A stretch of DNA of 56,001 nucleotides from CAZMJG01 sp964576365. GTDB taxonomy: Bacteria > Patescibacteriota > Microgenomatia > UBA1406 > GWC2-37-13. The stretch lies in the NCBI GenBank assembly GCA_964576365.1, contig CAZNUT010000001.1, positions 1 through 56,001 of the forward strand. The letters run 5' to 3'. Below the pieces are notes generated by a model. It was given only the letters and a program-made list of their open reading frames with translations. It was not told where the DNA came from and did no database searches. The position numbers were made by a program, and so were the translations under genes. Position 1 is the first letter of the stretch; each line of letters starts with the position of its first letter. This document shows positions 33,263 to 40,442 of the stretch, in pieces.

Positions 33263-34417
33263 ATGAGATCATTTATACCGTTTGCCCAACCATTATTTGA
33301 TCATGAAGAAAAAGAAGAAGTAGCCGCTGCGCTAGACTCCGGCTGGGTCACCCTTGGCCCCAAAACAAAACAGTTTGAAGAAGACTTTGCCAAATATATC
33401 GATATAAATTATGCTGTTGCGGTAACCTCCTGCACCGCTGCACTCCATCTTGCACTTATAGTAGCCGGAATAGGGGAGGGAGATGAGGTTATCACAACAC
33501 CATTTACCTTCGCAGCTACTTCAAATACCATTATGCAAGTCGGGGCAAAACCTGTGTTTGTAGACATAGAACGGGACACGTATAACATTGATCCTGACAA
33601 AATCGAAGACGCTATAACGAGCAAAACAAAAGCGATTTTGCCCGTACATTATGCAGGGCACCCGGTAGATCTTGAAAAAATTTCTAAAATCGCCCTCAAA
33701 CATCATCTCGCGATCATCGAGGACGCTGCACATGCTGTCGGTACAGAGTATAAAGGAGTCAAAATCGGCAGTCATGGCCATCTCACCTGTTTCTCATTTC
33801 ATCCTATCAAAAATATGACGACTGGCGATGGAGGAATGGTAACCACAAAAAATATGCATTTTGCGGAAAGACTGTCGCAACTCAGGCTTCACGGAATGAG
33901 CAAAGATGCATGGAAAAGACACACAGCAAGTGGATCATGGAAATACGATATTCTTGAGCCTGGATTCAAATACAACATGACAGATATTTCTGCTGCACTT
34001 GGTATCGTGCAGCTTCGCAAATTGGATGACTTTATCCGCATTCGCACAGAATATGCTCATGAGTACTGCAGTCTTTTTGCTGACACACCCGAAATCAGAA
34101 TACCTCAAGAACGAAAAAATATACGCCACTCCTGGAATCTTTATACCATCGAAGTTGATACCTCTGGACTTGACTGTACCCGCGATGACATGATAGAAGA
34201 ATTAAAGGAAAAAGGGATTGGAGCTAATGTATATTTTACACCTCTTCATCATTTTACCGCATTCAAAAAAATTGGATACAAACCAGGAGATTTTCCTGTT
34301 GCTGATCTGGTAGGGGAACGAATCATTTCATTACCTTTGTATCCGAAAATGACGCAAGAAGAAGTGGTATATGTCGCACAGACTCTTAAGGAGATCATCA
34401 CATCGCATCGAAAATGA
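33263..34417 (+). CDS. DegT/DnrJ/EryC1 sugar aminotransferase (WecE/ArnB-like)
   Basis: 384 aa. PLP Lys183 in FSFHPIKNMTTGDGGMV and Asp154 in IIEDAAHAVG. The start FIPFAQPLFDHEEKEEVAAAL and the KNMTTGDGG block place it near the C4 aminotransferases (ArnB, PseC, WecE). A 4-nt overlap with a WecD-like acetyltransferase makes a 4-amino-4,6-dideoxysugar that is then N-acetylated (Fuc4NAc-like) the simplest reading. It is clearly distinct from the aminotransferase at 24840. Confidence 0.87.
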   Translation: MRSFIPFAQPLFDHEEKEEVAAALDSGWVTLGPKTKQFEEDFAKYIDINYAVAVTSCTAALHLALIVAGIGEGDEVITTPFTFAATSNTIMQVGAKPVFVDIERDTYNIDPDKIEDAITSKTKAILPVHYAGHPVDLEKISKIALKHHLAIIEDAAHAVGTEYKGVKIGSHGHLTCFSFHPIKNMTTGDGGMVTTKNMHFAERLSQLRLHGMSKDAWKRHTASGSWKYDILEPGFKYNMTDISAALGIVQLRKLDDFIRIRTEYAHEYCSLFADTPEIRIPQERKNIRHSWNLYTIEVDTSGLDCTRDDMIEELKEKGIGANVYFTPLHHFTAFKKIGYKPGDFPVADLVGERIISLPLYPKMTQEEVVYVAQTLKEIITSHRK

Positions 34418-35139
34418 ATACACCCACCTGGGAGCTCAACACATTTGACACAGATATCTTTGGTTTTCGTGTGGCAAAAATACTACATATTCCGCCTCCA
34501 TCGAAAAACCCGCACGCTATATCTCACCTCCTTGATGAATTGAAAAAATCAGATATCAGATATGCCACCTATCGCTTTCAAGCCTCAGATATTGCGCTTA
34601 TCCATGCGCTAGAATCGCATGATTTTCGGATGGTAGATGGATTTCTGGAAATGCAGATTCCGCTTGAGAACTATCACTTTGCCGATTCAACAGAGCAGAT
34701 ACGAGAAGCTGTAGAAGCAGATATACCAGAACTCACACGTCTTGTGCGACCGCTTTTTACACAAACCAGATTTTACAACGATCCGGTCACCCGCCAGTTT
34801 GCAGGAGAAGAATTTGTACAGTGGACTATAAATTCGGTGAGGCACAAAGCAGCAGACGCTATATACGTGTGGATTGAGGAAGGCGCAATCGCCGGATTTA
34901 TTTCGCTCAGATTTGACGGCCATATCCCGCTTGTCGGGGTTTCAAAAGCTCATCAGGGCAAAGGCATCAGTCGGAAGCTTGTGAAGTATGCACTTCATGT
35001 ATTGCAGAAGCGGGGAGTAGCAAGTGGCAAGATCGAGACGCAGATCATGAATATTCCAGCTCTTCGCTCATACCTTTCGTGTGGATTTAACGTCACCCAA
35101 TCCTTCGTCACCTTCAGGTGGCATCGACCGAACGTCTAA
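34414..35139 (+). CDS. WecD-like GNAT N-acetyltransferase for an amino sugar
   Basis: 241 aa. The N-terminal half (WELNTFDTDIFGFRVAKI ... ALESHDFRMVDGFLEMQIPL) and a C-terminal GNAT domain with acetyl-CoA loop KAHQGKGISRKLV (R/Q-x-x-G-x-G/A type) match the two-part layout of WecD, dTDP-4-amino-4,6-dideoxygalactose N-acetyltransferase. It is coupled to the aminotransferase by ATGA. The 3' end overlaps the convergent broken gene by 26 nt. Confidence 0.82.
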   Translation: MNTPTWELNTFDTDIFGFRVAKILHIPPPSKNPHAISHLLDELKKSDIRYATYRFQASDIALIHALESHDFRMVDGFLEMQIPLENYHFADSTEQIREAVEADIPELTRLVRPLFTQTRFYNDPVTRQFAGEEFVQWTINSVRHKAADAIYVWIEEGAIAGFISLRFDGHIPLVGVSKAHQGKGISRKLVKYALHVLQKRGVASGKIETQIMNIPALRSYLSCGFNVTQSFVTFRWHRPNV

Positions 35140-35735
35140 CTTCCGTATTGTATTTTTTAACAAATGTACTAGCACTTAGCATAACACAATTATTCAACAT
35201 TTTGATCCAGCCTGCCAACAGTTTAATTTTCAGTTTATTATGAGATATTAAAATATATTCCTCATCAATACTAAAATATACAGAACCTGTTTTATTACTT
35301 CGCATACTCTTATTACGAATAACTCTTCCTCCAATATGTTCTGCATCACTTCGTAATTCATGTGTTTTCTTTTTTATTTCTAAAATAGTAGAAATTGCCT
35401 CTTTGGGCAAAACCTCTAAATAGTCGTCGTACTCTTGAATAAGTCTTTCAAAAATATCAGTCAGTCTATATATCAGTAATTACGCTTTCTATATAATTTG
35501 TAAAAGTAATGAGCGCGGATAGATTCAATGAATTTGAATCAGAATAGTATTTCTTGACGCCTTGCCTTGCCCGATTATAATCTTCATTTATCTTAAGATT
35601 GAGACGAGTAATGGTGAGAAGTAAAGCATATTCGTGTTTTGTGGCCTTTCCTATAAAAAGCCAACTTGCCATTATGTCTATATATGCCTTTGATGGTTTA
35701 ATATGTAATGAAGGTAAAGATAATTGTGAACTCAT
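35114..35735 (-). pseudogene. Helical hypothetical gene broken by a 16-nt duplication
   Basis: Two open frames, 35735-35466 (89 aa, ending ESVITDI-stop) and 35410-35114, make sense as one gene. On the minus strand the 8-mer ACTGATAT occurs twice, 16 nt apart (35477-35470 and 35461-35454). Removing one 16-nt unit gives ESVITDIFERLIQEYDDYLEVLPKEA (quoted in parts: ESVITDIF, ERLIQEYDD, YLEVLPKEA) in a single open frame of about 200 aa. The protein is helical and basic, of unknown function. It is either a recent pseudogene or a gene that can switch off by slippage. The second frame has no ATG of its own (TTG only). Confidence 0.65.
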
Positions 35736-35742
35736 ACTAGTA

Positions 35743-37233
35743 TTAAGATATCTTCACCAGTTTCACGTCTGCGCTTGCACACACCACATCTTTTTCCTTG
35801 AGCCCGAGTTCTTTCAGCGTCACAAAGGATTCTTTTATGAGCACATGGGTAAGCTCATACTTCTTTGCCACCTCCTGTACACTCATCCGCAAGATAGGGA
35901 AGACCTCGGTAACTTTCAGAAGGCCGGGATTGTCCGCATTCACAAACACCTGTGCTTTAGTGTGGTACACCGTCATCGTCGTATTCTGGTGAGGAATACA
36001 CAAAATCCGCAAAGTACTTTTTTGTTTATTGATATACTCAAACACCGTGAGCATATCTCCTGTCACGCTCCGATTTCTGTCACGAATGATGCCTTTTATC
36101 TGAATCCCGATGATAACCCCAACACACAATAACACAGCAACTCCAACCAAAACCAATACAAAAAAACCATACAATCCCGCAAGCTCAAACACCACATATG
36201 CTGCTATGATACTCGACGGCACCGGCGCCATCTCCAGATACCGCTGACCCTCACCGATGGGCATAAGTCTACGGATTTTCAAGACAATCACTCCAAGAAC
36301 ATATAAAAATATGATCCAGGCAGCAAATTGAAAAAGTATTGCCGGAGGACGAAACAGGTTGTAATAATTACCAGCTACCAATATAAATGCACTCAGACTC
36401 CACGGAAACAGCCCGAAAATCGCAACAGGAGAAAAAAGAGAGAGCAATTGATAAATCTTATTTACAAAATCGGTTTTGGTATCTTTTTTGATAATGCCTC
36501 GCACCTGATGAGCAAATCGATACTCAAGATTTACACACCAGAAATAAATATTGGCGATATGGCCTTTGAGTACTCGCAGATAATATCCCTTTGTCACAAT
36601 AATTGCCAAAACAAAACTTATCAGAAATATCTGTATAAAAAGAGGAGTATTTAAGTAAAACGTAAAAAAAATCGAGATAAATAAAAACGCCTGCATTGCA
36701 AATCGATGAGAAAGAAAAAGGAGAACGCCAGATACCAGGCTGACAACGAGATACCACTCTTGACCTTCACCTAAAAAAAGCAGCAGTGGCAATACAGTAA
36801 GAGTAAATAACGTGTACCCGAATGAGCGGGGAGTAAGATAGCTATTTTCCACCGCGATCATAGGAGTTGCCATATACATCACCTGTGCCAAAACAGCAAT
36901 CATCGGATTTTCGGTGATATGAAATGCAACAAAATAAACCAGTATCACCTGCAATGAATCAAAAAACGGAGCTATATAGCCTTGAATTTTCAGCAATGTT
37001 TTTTTTGGAATAAAAGAAAAGAGCCACGGAGTCACCGGTGGATAATCAAAATATCCGTCTATGATAAATTGACCTCCCAGTGGACGATCTGGAATCCGGT
37101 GATGATTTTTGCGGATATGGTCAACCTCGATGAGTCTCGTCCATACATCAACACCAAAAAAGGGATTAAATAGTCGAGGATACGACTGCAGAACAAAATT
37201 CAGCACTGGAACGAAAAAAAATAAGTTGTTCAT
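35743..37233 (-). CDS. Multi-spanning GT-C-like membrane protein
   Basis: 496 aa from ATG 37233. A second ATG at 37245 lies inside a 'tgacgaacttgat' repeat word shared with 44213, so I prefer the downstream start. About 10-11 hydrophobic helices are followed by a ~100-residue soluble C-terminal domain (TGDMLTVFEYINKQKSTLRI ... KYELTHVLIKESF). An early loop carries polar/acidic residues (FFGVDVWTRLIEVDHI), as in GT-C enzymes that use polyprenyl-phosphate donors. A membrane glycosyltransferase or polymerase (Wzy-like) role is inferred, not shown. It lies 7 nt from the start of the broken gene on the same strand. Confidence 0.65.
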   Translation of the reverse strand: MNNLFFFVPVLNFVLQSYPRLFNPFFGVDVWTRLIEVDHIRKNHHRIPDRPLGGQFIIDGYFDYPPVTPWLFSFIPKKTLLKIQGYIAPFFDSLQVILVYFVAFHITENPMIAVLAQVMYMATPMIAVENSYLTPRSFGYTLFTLTVLPLLLFLGEGQEWYLVVSLVSGVLLFLSHRFAMQAFLFISIFFTFYLNTPLFIQIFLISFVLAIIVTKGYYLRVLKGHIANIYFWCVNLEYRFAHQVRGIIKKDTKTDFVNKIYQLLSLFSPVAIFGLFPWSLSAFILVAGNYYNLFRPPAILFQFAAWIIFLYVLGVIVLKIRRLMPIGEGQRYLEMAPVPSSIIAAYVVFELAGLYGFFVLVLVGVAVLLCVGVIIGIQIKGIIRDRNRSVTGDMLTVFEYINKQKSTLRILCIPHQNTTMTVYHTKAQVFVNADNPGLLKVTEVFPILRMSVQEVAKKYELTHVLIKESFVTLKELGLKEKDVVCASADVKLVKIS

Positions 37234-37311
37234 CAAGTTCGTCAAGTTATAAAATTCGTAAAGTTGTTGTTTAATCTATGGCTAATTTCCAAGCAACGAT
37301 TTCTAATTTCT

Positions 37312-37425
37312 GTGCGAAATAGGTGGCACGAATAGAGGGTTCCCGACAGCGCGCAGAATTTTTCCAGCCTGCCGCTGGTTCGAGCACTGACGGGATGACA
37401 ATGAGTGACAGAATCTATTTCGCAC
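37312..37425. repeat. ~110-bp imperfect palindromic element, copy A
   Basis: Ends are a perfect inverted repeat, gtgcgaaatag (37312-37322)/ctatttcgcac (37415-37425). The interior shares gcgcgcagaatttttccagcctgcc and gagcactgacggga, followed by gagtgacagaatct, with copies at 39278 and 54837. Intergenic, between a GT-C gene and an SDR gene. Confidence 0.75.
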
Positions 37426-37439
37426 GTAATATGACTAAC

Positions 37440-37490
37440 ACTTTTACCTTTTCACCTGCCTGCGGCAGGCAGGCTCTTCACTTTTAACTA
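37440..37490. repeat. Hairpin embedded in a 'cttttaccttttcac' word
   Basis: CCTGCC (37455-37460)-TGC-GGCAGG (37464-37469) interrupts the AT-rich word cttttaccttttcac/ttcacttttaac, whose right edge writes the stop codon region of the SDR gene. Confidence 0.55.
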
Positions 37491-38425
37491 TATTCTTTCA
37501 TAAGTTCAAGCGTTTCTTTGATCCCTTCCTCGATGCCATACCGCGATTTGAAGCCGAGTATTTTTCTCACTTTTGCGTTGTCCATAGATCCACGCCAGAC
37601 CTGAGTATTGTTGGGATTGCGGATCTCATACCGGAATGACGGATAATACTGTTTTAATATTTCGGCAAACTCTGACGCCTCACGTGATTGACCTCGTGAA
37701 ATATTAAATGTTTCATGCACAGCACCTGGACTGGTGGTACAGATAGCAAAACCAGATGCAACATCTTTGACATACGAAAAATCGAGAGCCTCATCTTTTA
37801 CAACCCACGCGCTTTTACCCGCAACTGCAGCATCGATAAGAAGCTGAGTCACTCTATTTGCGCAATCAGTAAATCCATATACTGAGGTAGGACGGATGAT
37901 GACCCACTCTTTTTTACTCAATTTTACAAAATATTCTCCTGCTGCTTTAGTGGCACCATATGCATTTACCGGAGAAAGAATAGACTCTTCAGGCTGTGGC
38001 TGTTTGGTGAAGTGTCCATATGCCATGCTGGAAGAGGTGTAAATGATCCTTCTTGCAGATGAACACTTTTCGAATACTTCCAAGACATTGAGAGTTCCTT
38101 GCATATTTATAGGCAGCATCTCATCAACATGATTTTGAGGAGGGCGAGCCATAGGAAGTCCGGCAAGATGCACTATGATTTCTGGTTTGTAATCCGCACA
38201 TGCTTTTTTAAATGAGTCAATGTCACGAATATCTCCTTTGTATTCGACAGAAGGTTTGAGCTTAAAATATTTTTTCCTGATCTTCATCATCGTTTTATAA
38301 TATTCAGGGTTGTTGATGAAGTTGAGATGAGCGTCAAATATCGCAACATCATGCCCTGACTGCATGAGCGCATCTGCAAGATATGATCCGATAAATCCTT
38401 TTCCGCCAGTGATAAGTATATTCAT
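37484..38425 (-). CDS. NAD-dependent SDR epimerase/dehydratase
   Basis: 313 aa from ATG 38425 (MNILITGGKGFIGSYL). The upstream ATG at 38443 overlaps the TATAAT box and cannot be the start. Extended SDR: GGKGFIG at residues 7-13, TSSSMAYG and YGATKAAGE (YxxxK). The overall pattern resembles UDP-glucose/UDP-glucuronate 4-epimerases and related NDP-sugar dehydratases; substrate unresolved. It would supply an activated sugar to the glycosyltransferases around it. Confidence 0.83.
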   Translation of the reverse strand: MNILITGGKGFIGSYLADALMQSGHDVAIFDAHLNFINNPEYYKTMMKIRKKYFKLKPSVEYKGDIRDIDSFKKACADYKPEIIVHLAGLPMARPPQNHVDEMLPINMQGTLNVLEVFEKCSSARRIIYTSSSMAYGHFTKQPQPEESILSPVNAYGATKAAGEYFVKLSKKEWVIIRPTSVYGFTDCANRVTQLLIDAAVAGKSAWVVKDEALDFSYVKDVASGFAICTTSPGAVHETFNISRGQSREASEFAEILKQYYPSFRYEIRNPNNTQVWRGSMDNAKVRKILGFKSRYGIEEGIKETLELMKEYS

Positions 38426-38434
38426 ATGCAGATC

Positions 38435-38462
38435 ATTATACATGTATGCTTTATTTGGTCAA
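38435..38462 (-). promoter_or_regulatory. Promoter TTGACC-N16-TATAAT of the SDR gene
   Basis: Minus strand: TTGACC (38462-38457), a 16-nt spacer and TATAAT (38440-38435), with ATG 38425 9 nt downstream. It is the strongest promoter match seen in the window and implies a leader of 0-3 nt. Confidence 0.55.
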
Positions 38463-38494
38463 TGAAGATGATATGATTATCATATTTTATTCAT

Positions 38495-39211
38495 ATGACC
38501 AATACTCAAACCACACGCAGCATGGTTTTCCTGCAGGACGACCATGATGAACACCAACTCGTTCCTGGGCATCATTTTTTATTTAACTGGATCAAACCAT
38601 ATGTGAAAAAAAACAGCAAACTGCTTGATATTGGCTGCTGGAGTGGGGCACTGGAACTTTTGTTTGAAAAAATTCCCTGTCATGTGACTGGAATCGATAT
38701 AGAAGAGGCACCTATAAAATACGCGAAAAAGCGCTTTCCAAAATTCCGTTTTGAAAAAGCATCTATCGTAGAAGATCTCCCCTTCGAAAAAAATGAGTTT
38801 GATATTGCCATGTACTTCATGGTGATAGAGCATGTACCCCCGGGTACAGAACTTACATCACTCATTAATATAAATCGCGTGCTCAAAAAAGGTGGTAATC
38901 TGTTTTTTAACACGATGCACAGCACCATCATCTCAAACCTCATTGATCCAGCGTATTTTTTTGGTCATCGTCACTACAGCAGAAAACATCTGGAAATATT
39001 GCTGACGCTTGCAGGATTTGAGATAAAAGAAGTCAAATACAATGCAGGCTATTTCACCACACTACATATCATGCTTTTGTATTTCTTCAAGCACGTACTC
39101 AGACGAAAAGAACCGCGTAATAAATTTCTTGACTGGCTTATGAGTCTAGATTATCGTGATCGAGGTTTTGCCGAAATCGACATACGAGCTGTCAAAATCA
39201 TGGATAAATAA
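38495..39211 (+). CDS. Class I SAM-dependent methyltransferase
   Basis: 238 aa. Motif I LLDIGCWSGALELL (residues about 49-62), GIDIEEAP as motif II and DIAMYFMVIEHVPPG as the post-II block, followed by VLKKGGNLFFNT. This is a Methyltransf_11/23-type fold, probably acting on a sugar or lipid-linked glycan. Divergent from the SDR gene, with 69 nt between the starts. Confidence 0.87.
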   Translation: MTNTQTTRSMVFLQDDHDEHQLVPGHHFLFNWIKPYVKKNSKLLDIGCWSGALELLFEKIPCHVTGIDIEEAPIKYAKKRFPKFRFEKASIVEDLPFEKNEFDIAMYFMVIEHVPPGTELTSLININRVLKKGGNLFFNTMHSTIISNLIDPAYFFGHRHYSRKHLEILLTLAGFEIKEVKYNAGYFTTLHIMLLYFFKHVLRRKEPRNKFLDWLMSLDYRDRGFAEIDIRAVKIMDK

Positions 39212-39266
39212 ATAACAAAATCTTATTTCCAATATCGAATATCTAATGTTTAAAGTCTAAAGTCAA

Positions 39267-40412
39267 ATGTCTAATCACCGGCAGACGTCACGAGTAGAAG
39301 GTCAGAGGCAGCGCGCAGAATTTTTCCAGCCTGCCACTGGTACGAGCACTGGCGGGACAACCACGAGTGACAGAAGCTGCCTGAGTAATAAAAAAGTCAG
39401 TATTGTGATTGTCAACTGGAATGGTTTGCATCACCTAAAAACACTACTTCCCTCACTCAGCCTACTGACATACCCCGCGCTTGAAATCATCATTGTGGAC
39501 AACGCATCAACAGATACATCGGTCCAATATATCCGAGTCAATCATCCTCTCATTCGCGTGATCGTGAACCAGCAAAACGAAGGATTTGCAAATGGAAATA
39601 ATATTGGCGTCAGACAAGCAACAGGGGAGTATGTACTTCTCCTCAACAACGACACACGAATCGTTCAACATGATCTCATAGAACATCTATTGCGCATTTT
39701 TCAACAGTCAAAAAATATAGGTATAGCTCAACCCAAAATTCTACGCATGAATTATCCAAACACTCTTGATTCTGTAGGTGCATACTATACTCGAACAGGT
39801 TTTTTGTATCATTTTGGATATCTTCAACATGATAGTGAACAATTTAATACATCAGTCCCTCTGTACACTGCAAAAGGTGCGTGTATCTTGATTAAAAAAA
39901 GTCTCATTGACCAAATTGGATTATTTGATTCAGATTACTTTGCTTATTTTGAGGAAACTGACTTTTGTCATCGGACGTGGCTTGCCGGTTACGAAGTATG
40001 GTATGAGCCAGGGGCAAAAATCGAACATCACATAGGTGGCACCTCTAATGCTATGGATAATGCATACGTACAATTTCACTCATTCAAAAACCGAATTCAC
40101 TCATATATCAAAAATCTAAGTGTTTGGGAATTGATTTTCCTCTTACCCACACATATTGCTTTGTGCATATGTGCTGCTGTGCTGTTTTTTTTAAAACAAA
40201 AACCACTGACGGGTATTGCCATACTAAAAGCAATTGTATGGAATATCATTAAGCTGCCTAAAACGTTACAAACTCGACAGCACATTCAAAACAAAATAAG
40301 AAAAAAATCAGATGCCGAATTTTTGCCAGCATTAACAAAAGCACCCCGCATAACATACTATATTGCCCTATTTGGAAACAGATTAGACCAATATAAAGAA
40401 GCTTGTCCCTGA
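39267..40412 (+). CDS. GT2 glycosyltransferase whose N-terminus is repeat-encoded
   Basis: 381 aa. From residue 43 it is a normal rhamnosyltransferase-like GT2: VSIVIVNWNGL, IVDNASTDTS, LLNNDTRI (DxD), YFEETDFCHRTWLAG, then a hydrophobic helix at about 290-312 and a basic tail. Residues 1-42 (SNHRQTSRVEGQRQRAEFFQ and following) are encoded by copy B of the ~100-bp palindromic element. No ATG, GTG or TTG lies in frame between the element's ATG at 39267 and the start of the GT2 domain, so the repeat seems to supply the start codon. A start at a rare codon such as CTG near 39381 is the alternative. Confidence 0.82.
   Translation: MSNHRQTSRVEGQRQRAEFFQPATGTSTGGTTTSDRSCLSNKKVSIVIVNWNGLHHLKTLLPSLSLLTYPALEIIIVDNASTDTSVQYIRVNHPLIRVIVNQQNEGFANGNNIGVRQATGEYVLLLNNDTRIVQHDLIEHLLRIFQQSKNIGIAQPKILRMNYPNTLDSVGAYYTRTGFLYHFGYLQHDSEQFNTSVPLYTAKGACILIKKSLIDQIGLFDSDYFAYFEETDFCHRTWLAGYEVWYEPGAKIEHHIGGTSNAMDNAYVQFHSFKNRIHSYIKNLSVWELIFLLPTHIALCICAAVLFFLKQKPLTGIAILKAIVWNIIKLPKTLQTRQHIQNKIRKKSDAEFLPALTKAPRITYYIALFGNRLDQYKEACP
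39278..39383. repeat. ~106-bp imperfect palindromic element, copy B (inside a GT2 gene)
   Basis: Left end CCGGCAG (39278-39284), right end near ctgcctg (39377-39383). The interior gcagcgcgcagaatttttccag is identical to copy A over more than 20 bases. All of it is translated in the GT2 gene at 39267. Confidence 0.75.
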
Positions 40413-40442
40413 TTGTTTACATTAAGTCAGAATAGAAAATAT

